Assembly (NCBI RefSeq): GCF_003932755.1
Contig: NZ_CP024202.1
Coordinates: 1,426,001 to 1,490,000 of the forward strand
DNA: 64,000 nucleotides
Origin: Methylomicrobium sp. wino1
GTDB taxonomy: Bacteria; Pseudomonadota; Gammaproteobacteria; Methylococcales; Methylomonadaceae
Direction of reading: 5' to 3'
Position 1 is the first letter of the stretch. Each line of letters begins with the position of its first letter. The notes under the pieces were generated by a model. That model had not been told where the DNA came from. It saw only the letters and a list, made by a program, of their open reading frames with translations, and made no database searches. The position numbers were made by a program, and so were the translations under genes. Positions 17,655 through 25,493 of the stretch are shown here, piece by piece.

Positions 17655-18647
17655 CTACAAGCCGTTTGGTTGATATAAAACCACTCGACTACCCGAATTT
17701 TCGAATCTGAAAGGTACGTAAATCAATGATTTCAGTTGTTCCAATACCCGTGACTGATTTTCAGGAGGTACAAAAAATAACATGAAGCCACCTCCACCCG
17801 CACCAAGCAGTTTACCTCCGAGCGCTCCCGCTTTGCGCGCTGCAGAATAAATTTGATCTATCTCCAAAGTACTTACCTGGTCGGAAAGACTTTTTTTATA
17901 CTGCCATCCCATGTCGAGTAATTCGCCAAACTCATTAAGTTCGCCATCTCCCTGTAAAATCGAAATAGCTTCGTCTGCCATTTCTTTCATTCTGGATAGC
18001 TCGGCATGTCGGTGATAAATATTGTCTATTTTCGACTTGGCGATTTCCGAAGCAATTCTGGAAAACCCAGTAAAAAATAACATCAAATTATCTTGAACAT
18101 CCTCCAGTCGATCCTTTTTTAATATGATGGGATTAACCAGAAAACCACCATTGCGAAGAAACTCGATCCGGTTAAATCCACCGTAAGAGGCGGAAATCTG
18201 ATCTTGAGAACCAACGTTCTCCTGAATGACTTTCTGTTCAATATGAATGGCAAGTGCAGCTAAATCTTCATTAGAAATATGTTGCCCTTTCAAAGCCTTT
18301 AATGCATTTAACAATCCCACTGTGAATGAGGAACTAGATCCTAGACCGGAACGAGCCGGCAAGTCGCCGTCATGATGTATTTCAAGTCCTCTGTTGCAAC
18401 CCATGTACTTTAAGACTGCCCGCACCGCCGGATGCTGAATGTCGTCCGGATTCGTTACGTTTTCTATTCTGGAGTAGACCACCCGATACTTGTGTTCAAA
18501 AAAAGGCGGCAAATAACGACAACTGATGTAACAGTATTTATCGATGGTGGTAGCTATGACTACCCCACCATGCTCCTGAAACCAAGTAGGATAATCCGTA
18601 CCACCTCCGAAAAAAGAAATCCGGAATGGTGTTCGCGTGACAATCAC
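17655..18647 (-). CDS. hddA: GHMP kinase, heptose 7-phosphate kinase type
   Basis: A 330-residue GHMP-family sugar kinase. RTPFRISFFGGGTDYPTWF is the typical start of HddA/FKP-like heptose kinases, LPARSGLGSSSSFTVGLLNA is the ATP-phosphate loop, and GGKLLGAGGGGFMLFF is the C-terminal motif 3. It would phosphorylate D-glycero-D-manno-heptose 7-phosphate at C1 to the alpha-1,7-bisphosphate, the substrate for a GmhB-like phosphatase (not in this window) before HddC. It lies between the radical SAM gene (4 bp after its stop region) and the decayed fucose-synthase-like gene. L-fucose kinase is an alternative in the same family, but the presence of GmhA favours the heptose reading. Confidence 0.82.
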   Translation of the reverse strand: MIVTRTPFRISFFGGGTDYPTWFQEHGGVVIATTIDKYCYISCRYLPPFFEHKYRVVYSRIENVTNPDDIQHPAVRAVLKYMGCNRGLEIHHDGDLPARSGLGSSSSFTVGLLNALKALKGQHISNEDLAALAIHIEQKVIQENVGSQDQISASYGGFNRIEFLRNGGFLVNPIILKKDRLEDVQDNLMLFFTGFSRIASEIAKSKIDNIYHRHAELSRMKEMADEAISILQGDGELNEFGELLDMGWQYKKSLSDQVSTLEIDQIYSAARKAGALGGKLLGAGGGGFMLFFVPPENQSRVLEQLKSLIYVPFRFENSGSRVVLYQPNGL

Positions 18648-18651
18648 TTAT

Positions 18652-20187
18652 CTAATCTCCCAATAGTTTTCTTTTTAGCTTGATAGAAGTCATATCTTCG
18701 ATATTTTTGCGTTCTTGAATACCAAAACGGGTTTCAACCAAATTTAGGTAAGCAGGATTGGTAAAGTATTTTTGCCAGGCTTCGTCTCGAAACTTCAAAA
18801 CCTGGGCTGCGCTTAAATGTCTGGTAGGTAACGGTTGGCATTCATACGATAGGAAAGCATAGCCTTCGAACGAGTCAGGTAACGCCCACCCGTTTTTTCT
18901 GGCAATTTGATGCATCGGGCTTCCGGGCAATGCTTGACAAGGATACATATTAGCCATTTCGTTATTCAGTTCCAAGGCTAAGTCTAAGGTTTGCTGCATG
19001 GTTTCTAATGTATCATCGGGAAAACCGAAAATATAGTTACTAATGATTTTGATACCCGCAGCACTTATAGTGTTACTGACATCACGGATATTAACTTCTT
19101 TAAAAGAACCCTTGGCAACCTCTTGCCGCACGACCTGATTTCCAGCTTCAACTCCAAGTGCGAGCCAATTGACACCAGCTTGTTTAAATAAATCGAGATA
19201 ATCCTTGCGAACTGTATCGACTCGTGAATAAGCCCACATATTGAAATCGAAACCACTGTCTATTACCTGTTTCAATACCGGTTCGTAATATTTACGATTT
19301 AGAAAGAACATTTCATCGCTGATCCGTAGTGTGCGAACACCCATGGAAGCTAATTTGTTCATTTCCTTACCAACCCATTCGGGACTCCAAAATCGCATTC
19401 CGCGTGAATGTGAGGCATCTACATCATTCCCGTTGTCATTTCTGTTAACTATATTAATCATGCAAAAGTTGCAGCCAAAGTTACATCCGAGCGAGGTGTA
19501 AATTGCTGCAAAAGGTGTGCGTTTGGCATGATCAAATTCAGAATGCCAGAAATGTGCTCTGTATAAATCCAGAGGCTTATCTTTGTAAGGTAAAAGGTCC
19601 CAAGCGTAGCCGGGCAAATCAATATCCATGCGTTCCTGAGGAACAACACATTGGGGAGGATTTAAAATCGGAACAACACCGCCATTCTCAAAAATATTAT
19701 ATCCAATTCCTTTAATATTCCTTAGATCACTCTGCATATTACTAGAAAGTAAATCATGCAAAGCATAAACACCTTCGTTTAAAAAAACTATATCGACACA
19801 GGAATATGCCAAGACTTCTCTAGGTAATGCACTAGTATGCGAACCTACGAACCCAATCCGATAATTTGTATATTCCTTTAGAGCCTTGGCCAAACTCAAC
19901 GCGCCAATCATGCTTGTTGTCCCCGAATTAGGATTTTGTCCATACACTACAAAGACAACTATTCTCGGATTAATATCAATTACTCTCTGAACTGATTGTT
20001 CCAAAGATAATTTTTCAGCATCACAATCTAAAATTGCAACCCCGAAACCTTTCGCTCTGCATGAACTGGCTAGCAACAAAGCCCAAGTTGGAGGTTCGAT
20101 TGCTGAATATGTTGCGGCAAGTCCTTGATAAGCTTTTATCGACGAATCAGGGTTCACAAAAAGCACATCAAGATTTTTCTTGCTCAT
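18652..20187 (-). CDS. B12-binding-domain radical SAM protein
   Basis: A 511-residue protein. The N-terminal ~150 residues are a Rossmann-like cobalamin-binding domain (DVLFVNPDSSIKAYQGLAATYS ... IGFVGSHTSALP); I do not see a clean DxHxxG cobalt-ligand motif. The radical SAM core begins ~residue 225 with TSLGCNFGCNFCMINIV, the CxxxCxxC iron-sulfur motif, then ANWLALGVEAGNQ-like and SNYIFGFPDDTLETM strands typical of the fold. ATG 20187 has an AAGGAATT site. It is the first gene of the polysaccharide operon as far as can be seen. Family members methylate unactivated carbons or rearrange substrates; here it might C-methylate a sugar or lipid carrier. The substrate is not deducible. Confidence 0.83.
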   Translation of the reverse strand: MSKKNLDVLFVNPDSSIKAYQGLAATYSAIEPPTWALLLASSCRAKGFGVAILDCDAEKLSLEQSVQRVIDINPRIVVFVVYGQNPNSGTTSMIGALSLAKALKEYTNYRIGFVGSHTSALPREVLAYSCVDIVFLNEGVYALHDLLSSNMQSDLRNIKGIGYNIFENGGVVPILNPPQCVVPQERMDIDLPGYAWDLLPYKDKPLDLYRAHFWHSEFDHAKRTPFAAIYTSLGCNFGCNFCMINIVNRNDNGNDVDASHSRGMRFWSPEWVGKEMNKLASMGVRTLRISDEMFFLNRKYYEPVLKQVIDSGFDFNMWAYSRVDTVRKDYLDLFKQAGVNWLALGVEAGNQVVRQEVAKGSFKEVNIRDVSNTISAAGIKIISNYIFGFPDDTLETMQQTLDLALELNNEMANMYPCQALPGSPMHQIARKNGWALPDSFEGYAFLSYECQPLPTRHLSAAQVLKFRDEAWQKYFTNPAYLNLVETRFGIQERKNIEDMTSIKLKRKLLGD

Positions 20188-20274
20188 TGATACATAATTC
20201 CTTAAAAATGCCAGCTAAATTAACCATTAATTATCCCCCGGAAAAGATGGAGGCTTTATGTTATGAACCGCTCA

Positions 20275-20790
20275 AACCGATAAATAGGGTCGCTAAAGCG
20301 TCTCTTTATAACTAGCTGCTTATGGCGCGACTCATTGCCAACGGTCCATTTGACCAACCGCTGATCTTCCTGCTTTTGATGTCGGATATATTCCCAAATC
20401 ATCGTTTTATCCCGACCCACGGTAGATACAAAACAATCTCTCGCCCAAAAGTGTTGTCTAACAAAGTTTCGCTTCTTTCCGGCATAAACCGTAGGTCAAA
20501 TGAGCCTCGTTCTTTCCTTTGATATATCCTATGGCCTGCGACACTGAACGTTTGTGCGGAATCGAAATAACATATGCTCATTATCAGATATTAAATGCAT
20601 CTCCAATATCCGACTCTCTTTTTGGCTTGCTAGCCTCTGGAAAACTTTCAACTAAGGAGCTCGCGCGAAATAACTTAGACAACTTGTAAAATTGCCTTAT
20701 CGGGCACGGCGACATAATTCCATCGCCTACGATGCTTAATCAAATACAATTCGCATGGATTCTTTAAATCCGGTCGCGACTTTTGTACCC
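20275..20790 (-). pseudogene. IS200/IS605-type TnpA transposase remnant
   Basis: Broken frames on the minus strand assemble into a Y1-family TnpA: RLASQKESRILEMHLISDNE, then in the next frame ISIPHKRSVSQAIGYIKGK, then after another shift KRNFVRQHFWARDCFVSTVG and EYIRHQKQEDQRL. These match the well-known order 'ESRI..GH.MPDH.HM.(I)SIPPK.SVSQ..G.IKGK ... RNF.GQHFWARGYFVSTVG.DE ... YI..QE.EDQR'. At least two frameshifts are present and the His-rich catalytic region is altered, so it is inactive. It lies just upstream of the polysaccharide operon. Confidence 0.75.
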
Positions 20791-21539
20791 GTTTTCATAT
20801 ACTTGATTAATAATACAGGCAAACACTTTTAATCCAAAGTATGTCGTCGTTTTCTCAATTAAATCCTTCGTTAATTGATGTGTTTTCAAAATAGCAGAAA
20901 AACCTCATCCATACCCGGCTGTTTTTCAAGCGCCGGTGTTCTGCCTCCACCTTCTTTTCTGCTGCGATGTTGAGGTAAGATTTCGGTTTCGTTAAGCTTT
21001 TCGATTCCGCGGAAGGCCGTATCTCGTGCGCGATCCAAAAGTAGGGCAATATAACTGACACCGCCATAAAGGAGCTTTAAGGCTTCAGTACCCGCCTGCT
21101 TTTTTCTAACAGACGATTGTACAATGCTCGCATCTGGGCTTCTTATTCTAGCGGATAAGGTTCAATCATTTCTTAAGGTTAGAAGTGTTTTTTATTCACT
21201 AAATTTTCCATCCTTTTCATGTGGTCATCGAAATTACTTCATTTATATTTCTAGTATAATTGCGTAACTCCTTATACAGTGTTTTTCGTCAAGACTTCGG
21301 GAAACACCACATGATATTTGCAGTCTCAATTTCCCTCTTTTTATGGACCGCCACAAGTTCTGAGGAGAAATTTACATGTTTGATATCCGAATTCGAAGGC
21401 AGAGAGCCTTGATAGTCTTACGGGTGAAACCAGTAGCTTACTTTCAACGATTTAAAAAGCGAGGATATATTACATCAAAAGGAGCTTATTCGCCAATGCA
21501 GGGCGACTGAACTAAAATCCTATGGATCAATTTTAATAA
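20791..21539. other. Gene-free stretch
   Basis: About 750 bp without a credible gene. It is AT-rich. A 70-residue frame on the minus strand (20855-21067) has no recognisable motif or good ribosome site. Probably decayed mobile DNA continuing from both sides. Confidence 0.5.
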
Positions 21540-21812
21540 ATAATCATTGTCCCAACTAGCCCGCTTTCGTTTGATCGTAATTCCGACTTTGCGTTGGGAA
21601 TCGTTTTTGATGAGATTCATGACGATATGGCGTATCAATGCCAAATTGGCAGCGCTCTGATCTTGCCGGGGCGATTGTCGAAACCACGTCCAGCATCCAG
21701 TGCAAGTTGTTTTCGATTGCCCAATGCACCCCCACCGCCTGTGCTAAATGTTACGGGTCCTCCTCGGGCACACTGGAAATGAAATAGCGCGTTTCACGGG
21801 GGCTTGAGGCCA
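21540..21812 (-). pseudogene. ISAs1-family transposase C-terminal remnant
   Basis: On the minus strand, PRETRYFISSVPEEDP, a stop, then LAQAVGVHWAIENNLHWMLD matches the conserved ISAs1 (H-repeat-associated) ending '(R)H WGIEN.LHW.LDV.F'. After a frame change, NLALIRHIVMNLIKNDSQRK and KRKRASWDNDYL complete the usual C-terminus. A nonsense codon and a frameshift show it is dead. Confidence 0.72.
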
Positions 21813-22200
21813 TGATCTGGAATCGGCGATCAAACCGATAAGCGATCGCCTTGAGATAGCGGTTGGCGTATTTACTGAAATCAAAGGCATGTTACGCGCT
21901 ACTCAGGCTGGCCTTAGCTTTGCTCTGCACGGTGTTGACCCAGCGAAACTCGGGCAATTCATTGGTTTGTGACCGCCGGCAACGACAGGATGATCTTGAA
22001 AACTAGCCACACTGAATCCCGCAAAACGGGCCAATCCATCGGAGGCCACCCTGCACCTCAAGATGGCTCTTCGCCCAGACGGTGGTCGCCTTGATGGTAA
22101 ATGCGCCTATAGGTGTCAGTTTGACGCGATCAGGATGACCTTCGCTATCGATTGAATCATCGGCAGCAATGAGTCGAATGGCAGTCTTTCCAAAATGGTT
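21812..22200 (-). pseudogene. IS1595 (ISXO2-like) transposase remnant
   Basis: Minus-strand frames give GHPDRVKLTPIGAFTIKATT, WAKSHLEVQGGLRWIGPFCG, then LPEFRWVNTVQSKAKASLSS and HAFDFSKYANRYLKAIAYRF followed by DRRF. The order 'SDGL..F ... G.. ELPEF.WVNT...N.K..L.G.YHAF.F.KYA.RYL....YRFNRRF' is the IS1595 C-terminal half. It contains stops and a shift, and is joined in frame at about 21812 to the ISAs1 remnant, so one remnant was truncated by or fused to the other. Confidence 0.68.
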
Positions 22201-22216
22201 GGTCTATGGCAGGAAT

Positions 22217-22248
22217 TGGCCGTTATGCAAAGCTTTGCATAACGGCCA
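22217..22248. repeat. Perfect 32-bp palindrome
   Basis: TGGCCGTTATGCAAAG followed directly by its exact reverse complement. It has no spacer and is not followed by a T-run, so a simple terminator is less likely than an IS end, recombination site or cruciform. It sits at the right edge of the IS1595 remnant. Confidence 0.8.
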
Positions 22249-23343
22249 TTATATGAAGTTTCCTTTTATGTATAGCGGTGTTGCCGCGAGTGAGATGCGA
22301 TCTGGCTTCGAAGCCTCTATCTCGCGCATGAGCTTTGCATAATTTCAGCGATTTTAAGAACTGGAGCAAAGAGATCACGAACGCCATTTCTCCCGAAAAG
22401 TCTTTATACCGTGTTACTGAAGTTTCAATAGTACCCATTCTTTAATTATTGATCGATAAGTAGAGTCTTTTGAACTGACATAAAACTATATTTTAGGCGC
22501 GGCAGAAAATATGATGTTGCTCCTGAAATCGAAAATTATGTGAAGTAATTTACCATACAGGTTAGGTCGCACATGGCTTGGCATAATCGACTGCACATAA
22601 GTCGCTACTATACATAATGGCCGTAACCGGCGCTACAACCGCAAACAACTCCACAAAAACCAACATTCCAGACAAAAAATACGGCCATAAAAGCCGCATT
22701 ACAAGAGTAAGACTATTTGAGCACAATCGAATCGACGATTGATTTACCCTTATCCTACCTAAGCCAACCCCTCTTCTGAATGTGACGAACCGCCGTGCGG
22801 CGGATTGTTGCGCTCCCTCACGATAAACCCGTCCGCCACACCCTCGGCCGATTCCGCCGGCCGGTTTGTTTCCCGGCATGATTTGGTCGAGTACAGGATG
22901 TTGATCGCCGCCTATCTCTAGCACCATAACTTTTCATCCTAAATTCGGCAGTTCAAACATGAAGCACATGAAGTTCATATAGTATTTCAATGGGTTGGCC
23001 TAAAACTTTGAATGACAATTTAGGTGAGTAAAAATGAGTTGCATAGGCAAAATAAGCTATTGAATTAAATTATTATTCTTCATGATCTTCATGATCTTCA
23101 TGGTGAAATGCTTTTTAAGATAAAAGATCGGAGGGCAAGTCTTACATTTTACATTTAGACCTTTGTGTTCTGTTTTGACATGCAATTCAAATGGGTGTCC
23201 CTTTTATGTCAACATTTCAATCATAGGCTATGATTGGATCGGTTGAGTGAGGGTATTTCAGCCGGCATCGTTTCAGTCCGGTATTCGATACCAATTCATC
23301 TTTTAATTAACAAAAACAATAATTTCGATATTCGTGGGGGAAG
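22249..23343. other. Gene-free stretch upstream of the MpaB-like gene
   Basis: No convincing gene. Small frames at 22223-22438 and 22562-22927 (minus) lack motifs and ribosome sites. Near 23079-23130 there is a short tandem run of 'cttcatgat' units followed by CTTCATGGTGAAATGCTTTT, which recurs almost exactly at ~34883-34912 upstream of the DUF2956 gene. The MpaB-like gene promoter should lie at the right end, but no clear -35/-10 pair stands out. Confidence 0.5.
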
Positions 23344-25083
23344 ATGATGCTTATGCAGAAATGGCAATCGATCGATTTGGATGCCTACCGGCAAATAGGC
23401 GATCCGGATCTCGATCGCTTGGTCTTCGATGTTTTGCCTGATCAGCAAGGCAAATCGTCCGGTCGGCTTGCTTACAATGCGCTGTTGTTGCTTGCCGACA
23501 AATTGATAGAGGCGCCGGAATTGGCGGTCATCAAGGATTCGCGGTTGAGCCGCCAGTTGAAGTCGATGCCGAAACCATTGGCCGATTACTACGATCCGAT
23601 GGAGGCGCCCGATTGGGTCGACCCGTCTAAACTGGCTCTGGGCGCCAAGCTATGGCAGGACAATACGCTAATCATGCTCATCACATTGTATGCCGCCAGT
23701 CTGCCGGCGTGTTATTTGATGAAAAACGGTATCCCGGCGCTTTATCAAACCGAAAAGTTGCGCGAGAAAAAATACATATTTCAACGAATCTATGAAACGG
23801 GGTTGATGCTGGCTGCGACGATGGATCAGGACGGTATTAAAATTGTCGAGGATGCCGAGTTCGAGGACGATCGATTACTCCTGGAAGTTTTACAAAAACT
23901 GGATAGCGATGGGCAATGGCAACGGCAGGGACGCGGCTGTTGCCGGACGGCCGGAAATCCGGAAACACCGCTCGATCCCGCATTGATCCGGGCGGAAGTC
24001 GAGAAATTACGGGGTAAACCTAAACGTTATTTATGGGGTAAAGGCTATATTGCCGCCAAAAAAGTCCGGTTTTTACATGCTTCGATGCGTTTCATGCTAA
24101 CTCAGCCGGGAAGCTGCCGCCCTTGGGGTAATAAGGATAATCCGCGGTCGCTAGTCGAAACCATGAGTCACCGAAAGTCGCCATGGGACACCGAGCGATA
24201 CGGCGTCCCGGTCAATCAAGAGGATTTAGCATATACCTTGCTTACCTTCGGATTGGTCATCCCGAGGGGGCTTGAAACCTGGGGATTACCGCTTAGCCTT
24301 GAGCAAAAAGAGGCCTTTCTGCATTTATGGCGTTTGATCGGCTACATCATGGGCGTCGATCAGGCGTTATTGACCGATAATTGGGATGAGGCGCTAGCAC
24401 TTTACGAAACGATACAGCAGAGACAAGCAGGATCTTCCAATGAGGGAGTCGTTCTGACCGAAGCGCTGATGGGCTTTCTTGGCGATTACATGCCTCATTT
24501 ACCGGGATTAGCGCACCGGCTCTCAGCCGCGATGATCATTAATCAACTAGGTTTGGAACATGCCTCATTTATTTTAGATGAAACGCTAATCAAGGAAACA
24601 CGTAAATTTTGGCGGTGGCCAATATATAAAATGGCTGCAAAATCTTTTCGCGGCTATTTGATCATGCGAGAGAAGGTATTCAAACGATTCAAGCATCTTG
24701 GCGGTTTGACGGCTAACCGTATTCATGAGGCCAGCGAGTTATTGATCGACAGTTGGCAGGACGGTTATAGTCGAAAGCCGTTTTTTGTGCCGGCCGATGC
24801 TTCGACATGGGTGCGCGCTCCGGGAATCGATGAAGACTTTTTAAGTCTATTACGGCAATGGCGACGTAAATTATTCGCGAATATCGGTATGGGTTTATTG
24901 TTCTTGATCATTGCGGTGTTTGGACTGACAGTGTCGGTGCCGATCGGTTTGATTTCGGGATGGGCGGCATTTAAAGCAACCTTGGTTGTTGCGGGATCGT
25001 CATGGGGTATCTCGCTAGCCTGGATGCAGTTCAGACTGCCGGTCGTATTCAAGATGAGGCCGGGTCACGAGGATTATTTGTAG
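23344..25083 (+). CDS. MpaB/latex-clearing-protein-family (DUF2236-like) haem oxygenase homologue with C-terminal membrane anchor
   Basis: A 579-residue protein. The central part contains KKVRFLHASMRFML (R242, H245, R249), the same R-x2-H-x3-R spacing as the haem-ligand helix of latex-clearing proteins (axial His). It is followed by the conserved GVPVNQEDLAYTLLTFG and LWRLIGYIMGVD strands of the MpaB/DUF2236 family. Family members are b-type haem oxygenases that cleave polyisoprene or act as oxidases in natural-product tailoring. The last ~75 residues add two hydrophobic helices (FANIGMGLLFLIIAVFGLTV, ATLVVAGSSWGISLAWMQF), suggesting inner-membrane anchoring with no N-terminal signal. A G-rich ribosome site (GGGGGAAG) precedes ATGATG. 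It stands alone with long non-coding flanks. Substrate unknown. Confidence 0.75.
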   Translation: MMLMQKWQSIDLDAYRQIGDPDLDRLVFDVLPDQQGKSSGRLAYNALLLLADKLIEAPELAVIKDSRLSRQLKSMPKPLADYYDPMEAPDWVDPSKLALGAKLWQDNTLIMLITLYAASLPACYLMKNGIPALYQTEKLREKKYIFQRIYETGLMLAATMDQDGIKIVEDAEFEDDRLLLEVLQKLDSDGQWQRQGRGCCRTAGNPETPLDPALIRAEVEKLRGKPKRYLWGKGYIAAKKVRFLHASMRFMLTQPGSCRPWGNKDNPRSLVETMSHRKSPWDTERYGVPVNQEDLAYTLLTFGLVIPRGLETWGLPLSLEQKEAFLHLWRLIGYIMGVDQALLTDNWDEALALYETIQQRQAGSSNEGVVLTEALMGFLGDYMPHLPGLAHRLSAAMIINQLGLEHASFILDETLIKETRKFWRWPIYKMAAKSFRGYLIMREKVFKRFKHLGGLTANRIHEASELLIDSWQDGYSRKPFFVPADASTWVRAPGIDEDFLSLLRQWRRKLFANIGMGLLFLIIAVFGLTVSVPIGLISGWAAFKATLVVAGSSWGISLAWMQFRLPVVFKMRPGHEDYL

Positions 25084-25493
25084 CGCCTATCGGTAACAAT
25101 AGAATACGGCTAATTCGGATCCGACAGATGGGTACTGATTCCAAAAAATGTCATTTATTTTTTACCATGAGTGAAGTTACAGCGTTTTTAATTAAAATGC
25201 GTTACTAACCATTAACAGCCTATGTCATCATTATTACCGCTGGAGTGCTGGCTTTGTTTTGATATTTTTAGTCATTAACTGCATTTTGAGTTCATCTGTG
25301 ATACTGGGACAGTTAATAAGGCACTCAATTCTCTTTCCTTCATTATCTTCATGGTAATAAAAATAAGCTATAAACATTATGCTGCATCAGCGCCCCGACA
25401 GATGTTTCCTATGTGGTTGAAAAAATCAGATATGCTACCAGTTAGCGTCATCTGTGTTTTTTGTCTTTTTTTTCAGTGGAGTAATTGTTGCAA

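Noticed and set aside
22223-22438. 71-residue open frame on the minus strand
   Set aside because: It overlaps the 32-bp palindrome and has no motif; probably chance or a transposon fragment.
22562-22927. 121-residue open frame on the minus strand, and a GC-rich 'gaaccgccgtgcgg' stretch that briefly suggested a group II intron end
   Set aside because: The protein has no recognisable domain. I could not find intron domains V/VI or a reverse transcriptase, so neither reading is supported.
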